DNA from: Desarmillaria ectypa | Taxonomy: Eukaryota > Basidiomycota > Agaricomycetes > Agaricales > Physalacriaceae | Direction of reading: 5' to 3' | Length of the DNA stretch: 64,000 nt | Assembly: GCA_030407005.1 (NCBI GenBank) | Contig: JAUDYN010000009.1 | Location: 2,418,001-2,482,000, forward strand | Shown: one piece after another, positions 21,613 through 34,015 of the stretch | How the letters are laid out: every line of letters starts with the position of its first letter | Position numbering within the stretch: the stretch's first letter is position 1 | Program-made: the position numbers and the translations under genes | Notes under the pieces: generated by a model | Told to the model about the DNA's origin: nothing | Database searches by the model: none | What the model saw: the letters and a program-made list of their open reading frames with translations, nothing else

Positions 21613-24342
21613 TTGCGCAGCCGCTGCAACATTATTGCAACAGGGCAGGTCTCGCCAAGAGCAGAAAGTCCCTTGTCTGGGTTATCTGGTGAGCCATCAC
21701 CAGCTGTTTATCATACTAAAATTCGGGCAGAACCCAGCACTGCGAGTGCTCAGGACTCTGATCCTGGTCCGGCTGTGAGCCGTGTTCCAGTGTCTGGAAA
21801 AGCCATGCTGAGAAACCCTCCTCCCACATATGTACATGTAGAGGAGGAGAAGTCATATCCTTCTGACTTGGAGGATAATGATGATGTCGGTCCCCAAGGG
21901 AATCTGACTGCTGCGAATATTTCAAAGAAGAATTTATATCGTAGTAATGTAGAAGATGAAAATGAATCTGATACATCTAGCACTAGTATGGAATCCGAGA
22001 AAGCATCAAGTAAGACAGATACTGAGGAACCTCCCTCTGCCCAACCAGCAAGGCTAGTAAGGCTTCGCCATACTCAGAGCTTAGATGACCTGAGTAGGCA
22101 TGCAGTTCGCTTCAAGGAACAACACGAACCAAGAAAGCTTACCAAGGAGCAAGCTTTCACAGTTAGAGCTGCAGAGCACAATCTGACAGCTAAACAGCAT
22201 GAAATCCTGGCAAAATGTCAGGATAGGATCACTCGAGAACAGATTCAAAACCAACCTGAGACCCATAATGCAACACCAGGCCCCAGTTCCTATGTTACAA
22301 AGGGAAAATTCATTGACCATAATCAGGAGATTGATGATTTGGAATTGGATATTGAGGCTCAACGTGAGGCACTCAATAACTGGAACCAAGTTCATGATGA
22401 GGTACAGGAATCACTTGATGGTGACTTGGATGAACCTGAAATGGAGACACATCATGATGATGAATTCACGGCCATCAGAAAATCTTTGAAGCAGACCAAG
22501 GATTCTGGCAAGTCCAAGGCTTTACAAACTGAGAAACTAATTGGTAGAACTGGCTGGTATGATGTCCTTGACATTGAGGAAACTTCAGATGAAGACTTTG
22601 ACAATCCTGAACCTGAAAAACGTCAGAAAAGGCCTAAGAAATCAAAGAAAAGGATTTCAAAGAAGAAGAATGTTCATGATCTTGAGCCATTGGACAGTGC
22701 ATTTGATCATTGAATAAAAGAAGTCATTCAGGACAAATCTAAGGCATCCTCCAGTAGCCATCAGGAGAGAAGACATGGCTCTACTCATCTGACAGACCAG
22801 CTTCCAGCTGATAGCTTGGCAAATGTCCTACAAGTTGGTAAATCCAAGAAGAAGCATTCAGGAAAGAAGAAAGTTTCACCAGAATGAAAATGAAAGCTTA
22901 ACAAAAAGAAGAATGAGAAATGGAAATACCAGCAACAGACTAGCTCTTCTGATTTGGGGCCTTTGAGCTCTGATTCATCCTCTAGTGATGAGTCAGACTC
23001 AGATTCTGTCTACTCATTCTCTTCTCCATCAGACAGTGATCCATTGGAGTCAGATGTGAGCTCATCAGGCTCTAGTGATGGATCATCATCAGATCCAGAC
23101 TCTTTGGAATCATCAGATTTATCTCACCATAGTCATCACCATCACCACCACAGAAGGCATGGACCTCATCATTGACATGGCCATAGTCATAGAAGAAATA
23201 GATGAGGTCAGAAAAGGTTAATTCAGCCAATTCCCCCAACTCCATATGATGGTACTGCAGGCAGCAAGAAATTTCACTGCTTTACAATGGAAATGACTCA
23301 GTTCTGCAAAGAAAGTCAGGTGCCTTGAGATGAACAAGTATTCTTAGCATCACATTACCTGAAAGGAAAAGCCCTCTCATACTTCATTCAGAAGGTCTCC
23401 AAGAATCATGCAGAATGGACTCTGTTGACATTCTTATGTGGGATGTTCAATGCTTGTTTCTCTCTGAATTATCATAGTCAGCAATATGATAAAATAAAGA
23501 GATGTTATCAAAATAATCATACTGTTTTAGAATATGTTTATGAGCTTGAAACCTTATATGGACTTGTTGGAGTTACTAGCAAATGTGAACGTGTCATCAA
23601 ACTTTGGGATGGATTCTGAAAAGAGATGCAACGAGAACTTCACTGGGCAAAACTGAATAAGAAAGTTCATAGTTGGCATCACATTGTTGAAGAAGCTGAA
23701 CTCATTGAGATGGCTGATCTTGAGGCTGCACCCCACACAAAGAAAAAGAAGCCATCACAAGGAGGTAACAATGGCTATAATAATGGAAATAATGGAACCT
23801 CATTAAAGAAGAATAAGCATAATAATAATAACAAAAGCTATTCTCACTATAAGAATGGACTCTAAAATGGTGGATCTGCACCATTAGGTCATTCTACAGG
23901 TCATAACCAGGCATTGTCATCATCCAAAGGAGGCTTGAACAATAAGCCTTCAACATCATCCAGATCTGGCAAGATGTCAGACAGTAAGAAAGCAGAATTA
24001 GTAGCTGCTAATAAATGTTTCAATTGTGAGGAAGTTGGACATATGGCTTGGAACTGTCCTTGTAATAATATGGTCAAGTCTAATAATAAGAAAGGACCAC
24101 CAGGATTCTCAGCACATAGCATGCATTATGAATTAGCTGATGAAAACCTTCAGAATCTTGCTGAAACTACAGAAATGGCAGATCATATCTCAATTGGAAT
24201 GATGTTCATGTCTAATGAGGAAGATGGTCAGTCACAGCCCAAGCATTCATCTGATGAAGACATTCCAAACCTTGAATCTGTTTCAGAAGCAGATAATTCA
24301 GGAAGTTCTGATCATGAATTGGACAGGGAGCAGGTATTATGA
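21613..24342 (+). pseudogene. Gag of the large Ty3/gypsy element
   Basis: One frame is continuous from about 21613 through 24342 with stops at 22711, 23173, 23617, 23863 and others, and no frameshift. The N-terminal 350 codons are charged and disordered. A Ser/Asp-rich tract then a His-rich tract (SHHSHHHHHHRRHG) lie at about 22950-23170. A retrotransposon gag domain follows at about 23220-23740 (FHCFTMEMTQFCKES, HYLKGKALSYF). A CCHC zinc knuckle (CFNCEEVGHMAWNC) is at 24016-24057. No ATG lies in frame before 21805, so the original start is either lost or that codon. Confidence 0.85.
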
Positions 24343-25783
24343 GCACTTGGAGAACTCTATACCTCACCTGATATGTCTGAAAATGAGGCCAAACCTTCAG
24401 TGGCAAGCTCTGATGCTTCAAATAAATCAGAATTGAACAATCTAGAAGCCTTCATTAGTAATTTTGGAAGTATAGAATGCAATGAGACCTTACCAGTTCC
24501 TGAAATTGAGAATTTTAGCCTTTTATGGTCCAAAAAAGATGCACATTCCAAGGATTACAATGGTGAACCATTGTACTGCTGGGCAGATGATGCAAAGGAA
24601 GTCTTTGGGTATCCAGAAACAGGGTATTCAGACTTCATTTTGCATCATGTAATGGATCCTCACTGGTGTCCTAATAGCATTGGTGATTTCTATCAATATG
24701 CAGCTGAGATGAGCCTAAACCATGATGCACCATATCCAGGGGATCAGCTTTGTTGGGGAGCAGTGAGCTCTTATCACTTTGGTGTGTTTCATCTAAACAA
24801 CAATACATTTACTATTATGGATACTGAATCAGAACATGGTGAACTCACAATTTTGGCATCCCTGCTTTGAAATCTGAAGTTCTAAATTGGTGCTTGGTAC
24901 ACAAAGCAATGTGCAAGACTGCTTGCACTGCCATTTGATTCTGTGAAGTGGTTTAGCAAGTCCTCAGAACTTGGAGATGCCCTTATTCAAAAATTACACT
25001 TTACTCTGAGCCATGGCATCAGTAATTACCCCAACTTGAAGGAATTAGGCTTTAATGAGAGCCAAGTTTCACCCTATGACCGGTTCAGCATAACCTGAGA
25101 AGTTCAATCAGACAAGCTTATAGTTGTAGACCAGTCTAACCTTGCAATACTTCAAATCGATGCTATAAGACTTGAAAACCCATACTTTGATGCTATCAGA
25201 AGGTTATCAAAGAACTTGAAGGCATTTCTGGCTATGCAATATGAGTTGCTCCTTCTTGATGAGCTTTGTTTTGAAAACTAAAGCATGCTGAAGCTACCAA
25301 GATCAGATCTGAGCAATGGTGACTTCAAAGAATGGGAAATGTACTTGCTGAAGCTCTTGAAGCAAAGCTTCATGAGAGCCAACCATACCCAGGGGATACC
25401 TTAGAACCTTATGATCATCTTCACTTCATGGTGTGGGAGTCTAAAGAAGATCACATACTTAAGTTCATTGACCATGATCAAGGATTATGAGGAGAATTAC
25501 CTATCTCATAGATATTAGACCCATGATTCAGTCCAGGAGAGTTCTGGGGAAGGCAACTGGCTATGTTTGACCATATACCAGCCTTTCAGAACATGGATTA
25601 CTCTCAGATGAGGCATCCACTAGCCACTGCTGCTCAAAAATCATTGACTAAGCATGTTCCATATATCATTTACCCTCACCCAAGTTAGCCCTCACAAAAG
25701 TACATCATTGAGGATATTTATCATGAGTTTAAAACATCAGTACCAATCAAGTATCTGACCAATCTGAACTTCAATCTGCTGAT
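24343..25783 (+). pseudogene. Uncharacterised coding spacer between Gag knuckle and protease
   Basis: The gag frame continues past a TGA at 24340 for about 300 codons (including WADDAKEVFGYPETGYSDF and LCWGAVSSYHFGVFHLNN), then resumes in another frame after a shift near 25281 (AEALEAKLHESQPYPGD, FWGRQLAMFDHIPAFQNMDY). It ends NLNFNLL at the nested insertion. I recognise no domain. Most Ty3/gypsy elements have no comparable segment here, so it is either a lineage-specific Gag-Pol linker or an acquired sequence. Confidence 0.6.
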
Positions 25784-27134
25784 GATATGCTGTCTATGTG
25801 TTCACACCTAGATTTTGTGATTTTGTAACAATACTATTGCACATCTATCCTATACTAGTGATATATAGAGGACTATAGCTGAGTCTTTGAGCTGATAGTT
25901 AAAAGCAGTAAGCAACTGATAGAGCCAGGACTTAGATGTGACACCATTAGTGGGTTAAATCTACCAGCCAGCCAGACCAGTAACTCAAATGCTAGCAGAA
26001 CTGAATACAGCCCTAGCAAATGAAGGATGCTACTAGCACACCAAAACCAGGAGCAGAGTATACAGATCTCATGAAGTTCTGTCACTAGGAAACTGGACTG
26101 GGTATAAACACCTAAGTCAGGATAACTAGTCACATGGCAATCTTGAAACAGAACTTAGAAATGAATTAGGAATGGATTAACCTTGAGCCCAGATCCAACT
26201 TTTGTGATATAGATCTCTTATGATTGATACTAGTGTAGCTGGACTGCACTCTTGATCATGATTGGATGACTGTTACAGGCACCAATATCCAGGTATTCAT
26301 ATAACCACATTACCAGGGCATGTAGTTGTGCCAAGGGTGTGGAAAGACCGATTGTGGAGTCTCTAGACCAATCATTTAAAAAGAAAACAGACTAGACTGA
26401 CTATTGCATGATTATTCACCATTATTTGTGACTAGCCAAGAAATCCTTACCAATATACCCTATACCCAGATGATATTTATAGTTCTGCCTCAGTAGTATA
26501 TAAGTAGTGGGATGGGCACTCATGCAAGGCAGGCAAGCCATCCCTACAGTTGAGCCCTCACTAGTAGTAACTGGTGTCCTCAACTAATGGCATTTGTGCT
26601 TGACCTCAATGAAGTGATTAATAGTCACTAAGTCACCTATAGTATTGCATTGAATTGAAGTCCATTAGAGTCACTGTTGCATCTTGCAAAGGTCCAGAGT
26701 GTTTTGAAGTTAGTTCAAGTAAAGTTCTCAGAGCTATAGTTTATTTTTAGGCCAAGAGCACCACTAGTTAGCCAAGAGTGCGACTAGTCAAGTGTTTATC
26801 ACTTGTAAGAAGCAGTATAGGGCCAAGAGTGCCACTAGTTTGAAGCAGTTTCAGTCAGAATGAGCATAGTAGCTCAAACCAAGTCACTCTTTACCTAATT
26901 GTGTCTTACCAACCTCACTAGTATAAGTAGTACTTTATATAACTCACTAGTAACAAATAAAACATCTTTAAAATCACCTTACTTGATTATTGAAGTCTGC
27001 AGAGTGCTTCCATCATACTCAAAACCACCCAAATTCAATATTGGTGATTAAAGTGTAGAGTAGTAAGAGGTTTAGTGTCATTGGTGTTTATTGCCATTCC
27101 CTAATTCTTTTGTCACTTGCCATTACCAAGCACA
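25784..27134 (+). repeat. Nested long LTR, family L, copy 1 (about 1.35 kb)
   Basis: About 90% alike by eye to 34496-35927. It has a TATA-like block (gtagtatataagtagtggg near 26497) and a late aataaaa, as in LTRs. Ends are approximately TGATATGCTGTC ... AAGCACAT(T/C)A. The gag-pol reading is cut cleanly: NFNLL before it and NWYQKK after it rejoin if the insert is removed, and ctga lies on both sides (left gctga, right actga). The exact boundary is uncertain by a few bases. Confidence 0.8.
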
Positions 27135-30100
27135 TTACTGAATTGGTACCAGAAGAAGCTTGATGAAGCCTATGAAAATCTTCTACAATGTCTGAAAAGC
27201 CCTGTTGAATATGAGTTCCTTACCCACTTGTTCTCACAGTCTATGGAAATGAACCCATTTGAGAAAGAACTTGACCCCATGGTTGCAGCAGCTGATAGCT
27301 ATTTGCACTTGATGAATGGCAACCTGCATTGGAAAGAACAAAATGGCTACACTGATATTATGAGAATAGCAGGAGTCCAAATTGAGCCAAAGACATACCC
27401 TGCTATCCAGCGAAATGCCTCAGTTGTCAAGAACATCAGCGATGTGGTGCCATGACCTCTAGTTATTGTCATTGATATCAATAGAAAGCCATGCTGAGCC
27501 TTGGTTGATACAGGCTCACTGGGAGATTTCATGTCTACTCAATTAGCAGATCAGTTAAAGGTATTCAAGACATACCTTCTATCACCAATCCTCTTGCATC
27601 TCACAGTCCAAGGATCTCATTCAAAGATTCTCTGTGGGACAAAGGTTCAATTGAAGTACCAGAGCATCAAGTCGGAACATTACTTTGACATCACAAACCT
27701 CTCTGGCTATGATTTGGTCCTCAGAACCCCATGGTTGTACCAGTATAATGTTTGTGTTGGCTTTAATCCATCATCTATTGAGATTGGAAGTAACACAGCA
27801 TTGCCTATGGTGGGTGATAATGTTAGCCAGATTTAGTCTCAAGCTATAATGGCTAGTGAGGATGCACTTGAGCAAGTTTGCACAGAGCTTCATGAGTATG
27901 CAGCCCCCATCTGCAAAACAGCTTCAGAAACACCATTACTGCCACTATGGGTCATCAACCACAAGATCCCATTGATTGATGAGCACAAGACATATCCCTG
28001 GAGGCCATCTAGATGCCCTGAGGCTTTTCACTTGTAATGGGACCAAAAACAAAGGGATTACTTGTCTTCAGGTAGGTGGAAACTTACTACTGCAGGGAAT
28101 TTAGTGCCAATGTTGCTGATTCCAAAAGTAGGGAAGCAAAAATGCTTACTCCGAACTGTCATCGACTTGTGATCACACAATGCTAACACTTGCAAAGTAT
28201 CAGTGCCTCTCCCAAGCATTGAAGGGATCTTGTGTTGTGTTGTGAAATGGAAATACCAAAGCATTATTGATGGCAAGGATGCCTATGAGCAAATCTGAAT
28301 CATTCCTGAGCATGTCAATAGCACTACTGTCACAACTCCTGATGGAAATATGGTCAGTCTCGTTCTACAACAGGGTGACTGCAATGCACCTGCAACTTAT
28401 CAGGCACTGATGAACCATATCTTCTTGCCCTACATAGGTGTCTTCATGGAGGTTTACCTAAACAATGTTATCATCTATTCAGACACAGTCAAGGATCATG
28501 TTAAGCATGTTAAATGTATTATTGATATGTTGAAGCGAGAGCAATTATACTTGAGTACCTCAAAACTTAACTTCTTACCAAAAGAAATAAAAGTACTTGG
28601 TCATATTATTGATGATAATGGAATACATATGGATCCTGATAAGGTAGACTCTGTAATCAACTGGAAGACTCCTACATCAAAAGGATTGTTGTCAGGATTT
28701 CTTGGAAGTGTAGGATATCTTGCAGATGACTTACCTCGCATCCGTGGTCCCATGGGAATCCTTCATACCCTCACAGGCTCAACGGTCCCATTCCATTGGT
28801 CCTACACTGAACAGCGAGCCTTTGATAAGATCAAGGAAATTGTTGAGCATCACTATAATCATAGCCAAGTACCATTAGAATACTCACTGAATCATGAACC
28901 TGTCTGGATGGTCATGGACATGAGCTCTGCCAGCATTTCAGGCTACATTATGCAAGATAACGAATGGCAGAAGGCCAAGGTTGCAGCTTTCTATTCTGAG
29001 CAGCTCAGTTCAGCACAACAGATTTATGTGGTTCATGAACTAGAAATGCTAGCGGGTCTTGAAATGATGCTACGCCACCAGGATGTCCTACAGGGTATTC
29101 ATTTTACATGGATAACAGATCATAATGGATTAATTCACCTTATGAAGCAAAAAGACCTAACAGAAAGGCAAGCACATTGGTTAGAAAAGATGAGCGCATT
29201 CGATTTTGAAATACAATACATACCTGGCAAAACCAATGTCCTCTCAGATGCCCTCTCATGCATATACACCAACAACACCCCTGGTACTGTTCATGCATGC
29301 TCTGAATACACTGTTCATGATGATAATGTCAGTATGGATCACCTAAACAATCATGGAGTCACCATACCATTACTGGCAGGCTTGGAAGCCTTTGCAGCAT
29401 GTACAACCCGTGCCAGAGCACTCCCAAAACGATCCAATGCAGATACAGGTCATCCAGAAACGTCATTTGAGTTTGCAAAGAGGATGAAAGGTCATGTATG
29501 CATTGTCAGCCCTAGACATGCACAGGAGGGTGGGAGTATCGAAAATTTGGCTTTATCATCATCCAGTACACATCGCAATAGCCCTAAACTCGTTAATGAA
29601 CACAAAACGCGGTCAGAAAGCAGTGGAAATGATGATAAACAGCAGGAAAAGCTCACCATCAAAATCCCTGCAAGATCAAGCCATAGCTTCAAGGATAGAA
29701 GTCAGAACTTATCCAAACAACCTGCCAGAGCTTTAGGAGACATGCCTAGAGGTTCCAAGAGCAAGGACTTGTTGCACAGAAGTCGGGATGGCAGTAGATC
29801 TGAAGAGACTGATGCCCAAAGTGCCAGCAAAGCAAGATCACATGATCAGGAAAAAGTCAGCACTGACTCAGACTTGACTGGGGCAACATTGCTCAATGTT
29901 ATCCCCTCACTCAATGGCCTCAACTTTGAAAAGGCAATACAGCACTAGTATTCTAATGATCCTCTCTTCAAGAAAATAGTGGAAAACCCGGCCCACTTTG
30001 CTAACTTTGAGTGGAACCAGGATATTGGCCTTCTCTACCTAAAGAAGGATAATAACTGACTTCTCTGCATACCTCATACTCTTGTAAATGGTCATACAGC

Positions 30101-31316
30101 TCAAGAAATTATTATTTCAGAAGCTCATTTAATTTTAGCTCATCTTGGTGCAAGCAAAATGTTGGATTACCTTTGCCAGAATGTATGGTGGAAGGATATG
30201 GTTTTGGATGTCAAATCATATTGTGAGTCATGTCATACTTGCAAAATGAGCAAGCCTAACAACCAGAAGCATTATGGCCTACTGCACCCTCTCAAGGTTC
30301 TGTTGTATCCCTGGGAAGCTATTGGTATTGGCTTTGTGGGACCATTACCAGATTCAAAAAATCATGATGGAACTTTTGACTCAATAACTGTTATTATTGA
30401 CCTATTTACTTCAATGATACATCTTGTTCCATGCCATACAACCTATTCTGCTCGCCAAGTGGCTGAACTGATGTTTGAGCATGTCTACAAGCACCATGGA
30501 ATGCCTTGATGGATTATAAGTGATTGTGACTCTCTGTTCACTAGTGTCTTTTGGAAAAGGCTGTATGAGCTTACAGGTACCCAGCTGAATATGTCCAGTG
30601 CATATCACCCTCAGAGTGATGGGGCTACTGGATGGGCTAATCATACCATTATCCAGATATTACAGCAGTGCATAGACTCCATTCAAAAGAATTGGGTATC
30701 AAAATTACCAGCTATTAAATTTGCCCTTAACTGTGCCCAGTCAGAAACTACTGGCTATGCTCCATTCATGCTCAACACAGGACAGATGCCTTGCTCAATG
30801 ATATGGAACTTGAACATGAAGAATGAGTATCCCTCAGTCCATACCTTTGTTCAATTGTGATATCTAGCTATTATATCAGCTCATGATATGACTCTTGAGA
30901 CCCAAGTCAAGCAAACTCAGATCACAAATAGGAAGCACCATTTTGAGCCCTTCCATGAAGGTGATTTAGTATATATATCCACCCAGAATTTGAAGTTTGC
31001 TAAAGGTCTAGCTCACAAATTAATTCCAAAATATATTGGCCCTTACAAGATATCAAGGGACTTTGGAAATCATTCATTCCATGTGGAGCTACCTTCAAGC
31101 TTTATTCAGAGAGGAGTACATCCAGTTTTTCACTCTTCCTTGCTTTGGATACATGTTCTTAATGATGATCATAGATTCCCAGGATGTCTTGACACCCAGA
31201 TACAAGAGACTCCAGAGGCAGACCCTCAATGGAAAATTGAATGGATATTATCACATCATGGTGCTAAGGATCAAGCAGTGTTTGAAGTAAAATGGACTAC
31301 TGGTGATATTACATGA
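27135..31316 (+). pseudogene. Pol of the large Ty3/gypsy element
   Basis: One frame runs from 27117 to beyond 31316 with stops only. Protease active site DTGS near 27504 (ALVDTGSLGDF). RT about 28060-28660; its YxDD box at 28455-28466 reads YLNN, losing both Asp residues. RNase H about 28900-29260 (ITDHNGLIHL). Integrase HHCC finger about 30110-30260 (HLILAHLGASK ... CESCHTCK). In the integrase core the first Asp reads Gly (IGIGFVGPLP) and the Glu reads Gly (ATGWANHTI), while the middle Asp remains (SDCDSLF). A divergent chromodomain-like tail (WKIEWILSHHG ... FEVKWTTGD) ends at the TGA at 31314. It cannot encode active enzymes. Confidence 0.88.
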
Positions 31317-32462
31317 ATGCCATTTGACCAGCTTGTAGGGCTTGGCAGCCTCACTGACTATCTTGATCTGTTGGGATGTACATCTATTGGTAACCTACCA
31401 AGGGGTCAAGCACCACTACCATCCAATCCAGAACAGTATGGAATTTCTGTGGGGAGTATCTCATTTGATTTGGTTGATCATGCAAGAGTAGAAAAGAGTA
31501 CATCTGTTGTGATTTTTCCTTCACTTGTGCACTCTCTCCCTTATTATTCCTCACTATGCTATTCTCCCTCCAGATCCATCATCTCTCTATTCCCTCCAGC
31601 TATGCCTGTTGACCATGCTAAATCCTGTGGTAAGAAGGGTCACAAACTCCCTGCTTATCTTTGCTCTCTAATCACTACTGCTTTGGTGCCAATTCCAAAG
31701 GCCTTCACTATTCACAGAAATTGCAAGTGGTTTAATGTTCATGAAGCCCCAGGCTCAGGTGCCTTTGGAGGCCTCATTGCAAAGGTTCATGCTGTACACA
31801 TGCTCAAGTATGTTGAACACAATCATCTTCTTCATAATGTGCATGCCAAGGATGGGATTTTGGAGTGTAGACAGATTTGCTCAAAGCCCATCACCTATGG
31901 TGCCATTGCTGCATCCTTCAATGCAGGTCCCCAGCCTGAAAAGTTTGTTGAGTGGGTTAAGCCCAGTCTCACTAACCCCAATGGGACTAATTCCTACACT
32001 CTATCAAATCTCCTTACCCTATCCTCTACCAGTAAAGGGCTTCACATTGACATAAAGTTCCTCTTTGATCCTTGCAAGCTTATCATTTCTAGCTACATCA
32101 TTATCCCTGAGCAGGAATACAACAAAACTTGTTTTCTTGGCCATCAGATATTATTCTAGCATGAAACTGCCAAGGAAAGGGCTATCCAGTGTTGCCTTGA
32201 TAAAAAAGCCAGATTGATGTGGGATGAAGAATCTGAATGGCACTATGCTTCTATGGCAGACTCAGGGGATGGATTTCTGTCAGATGATCTCCCCAAGTTC
32301 ATTGAAGGCAGCACTGAATCAATAGATGCAGATGGAGACCCAGATCCAGATCATGGGAAGACCACTCTTGAAGAACAGGATGGCTTGCTCTATTACCATG
32401 ATTTGGAGGATGACAAAACCAACATGAATGGAGACACCACCATGAATAATGCCAACAAGTAA
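31317..32462 (+). pseudogene. Extra open frame between pol and 3' LTR
   Basis: Pol's frame continues after TGA 31314 for 280 codons to 32159, then again from 32214 to 32462. The start (MPFDQLVGLGSLTDYLDLLG) looks like the last part of the chromodomain region, the TGA replacing a Trp or Arg. The rest (CKWFNVHEAPGSGAFGGL, KFVEWVKPSLTNP, acidic end DDLPKFIEGSTES ... NMNGDTTMNNANK) has no recognisable domain. An extra frame of about 350 codons at this place is unusual for Ty3/gypsy elements. It was probably translated as part of, or downstream of, Pol. Confidence 0.6.
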
Positions 32463-32573
32463 CTTTGTAATGTCTCTTATTTTGTCCATCATTTCATTGA
32501 TTTCTGTTGATCACACTCATTTATTTCTTTTACTCTACCTACAATGTCCAACTTCATTGGCCAGGAGGGCATA

Positions 32574-32805
32574 TGTAACAAGCCAGCTACAGGCCTGGTC
32601 CCTTTCTCCATTTCATATCCTGTTATCACTCCACTTGCTCCACTATTTGCATCTTGTTTAATATTGTCTATTTGATATTAGTTAGTAGTATAAAAGAACT
32701 ATGTACCACTGTAGTAGCTCAGGTTTTTCACAATTAACCAGCCTTTACACCTGTCACTATTTGCATCAAGCTCCTTATGAGAGCCTGTGACTTTCACCAT
32801 TCTCA
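32574..32805 (+). repeat. 3' LTR of the large Ty3/gypsy element (232 bp), CpG-free
   Basis: It begins TGTAACAAGCCAGCTACAGG and ends ACCATTCTCA, then the target duplication tcatc. Aligned to the 5' LTR, the differences are mainly CG in the left copy replaced by TG, CA or TA here, plus small indels. Confidence 0.93.
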
Positions 32806-32810
32806 TCATC

Positions 32811-33589
32811 TTTACCACATTATATCTGACTGCTGCCCTATGGCCCTTCTTGTTGAACTGACAAACTTAATGGAAAGCTTTCCTTGATGTTTGATAATTT
32901 CCAACATCACTGCACTGAATGTGCAAGAACAAACCCACTATCATCAACTCAAACTTGAAATGACTGTTCAACAGATTGGTGATGACCAGTGATCAGCCAC
33001 TTAGCCACCATGATTCTGCTGGTCTACTACCTACCTAGAAAGAGATCAAATACAAATAATTTAATCTTCATTGGGTCAACATTTGTAAATAGTGATAATA
33101 AACCATCTAGCCCTCTGAAACCACAGGTCTTTCCAAGAATGATCATCAGGCTTGATGAGACTTATGCTCTATATTTGCATGTACACATTTCAAAGCTATG
33201 GATAGAGACACAAGGCTATCCACCATTCAGCTGGAGCAATAGATGTTCTTCTACAGTCTTGCTTTTATAGGTATCACACTGCATTCTAACTTTATGTAAA
33301 TCTGTGAATGATATGGATTTCATATGGACCAGGTGTTAGGCATTGATATATCCAAACAAGACCAAACAAAATGTCTCTTGCTTAGACAGCCACTTGTAGG
33401 CAGTGTATAAGGTAAAGGCTGAGCACTAAGGTCTTAGGTGAGCAAATGGAAGAGTGAGTAAGCAGAATAAGTCAGATTTAACTTTAGTCCAAAGCTGAAG
33501 GCCAAGGATGATACATGGCCTGCTTAAATACTAAACACCTAAGAATAGTATAACTACTGATATGCTTGCCTTCCATCCACCACTGAAAA
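32811..33589. other. CpG-depleted decayed DNA
   Basis: No coding homology. A 93-codon frame at 32989-33270 is not convincing. The AT-rich, CpG-free composition matches the neighbouring transposons. Confidence 0.35.
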
Positions 33590-34010
33590 TGTGTTGATAT
33601 ACTTGGTATCAAGCTACCCATAGATTTTGCGATTTTCTATCAAATAACAGTCTACAAGCAGTACTAAGAGCTATAGTGAAGGCTTTACACTGATAGCTAA
33701 ATACTACATGAGATAATGAGCAATGCAGTATAAGAATGGACTTAGGGATGACATCTAGATGAGTCAACTCCACAAGCCTTCAGTATTTAATGCTATTTCT
33801 TATACAAAGCAAAGACTACTACAGTCAAAAACCAAGGACATTTCTCAAGGAGTTACAAACATAAAAGCAAAACACAGAAGAACTAGATCACTTGTCATCT
33901 CAATGTCTTGAATCAACCTAGAAAAGAATTTCTAAGTCAACAATGAATCATGACTCAAGATGAACTTAGTTTAAAGGATGAATAACACTGGAATAACTGA
34001 ATATTAGGTG
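33590..34010 (+). repeat. Diverged fragment of the long LTR family L
   Basis: Blocks such as tagattttgcgattttcta, agctatagtgaagg and tgatagctaaatac at about 33618-33720 correspond in order to 25830-25920 of the long LTR, at much lower identity. It stops where the LTR at 34016 begins. It is an old, partly deleted relative. Confidence 0.4.
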
Positions 34011-34015
34011 CTTGG

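Larger units (their letters stand above)
21181..32805 (+). mobile_element. Full-length Ty3/gypsy retrotransposon with nested insertion, dead
   Basis: Two LTRs (21181-21411 and 32574-32805) in direct orientation enclose gag-pol on the plus strand. A perfect 5-bp target duplication, tcatc, flanks it at 21176-21180 and 32806-32810. A purine-rich tract (ggccaggagggcata) precedes the 3' LTR. The total of 11.6 kb is about twice the usual size. About 1.35 kb is a nested LTR (25784-27134), and there is unusual extra sequence before the protease and after the chromodomain-like region. Coding frames are preserved over long distances but interrupted mainly by TGA codons. CpG is nearly absent except at the left end. 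Confidence 0.95.

Noticed and set aside
22954..23175. Ser/Asp/His-rich ORF as an independent metal-binding protein
   Set aside because: It is in frame with, and part of, the decayed Gag; low-complexity tracts before the gag domain are part of that polyprotein.
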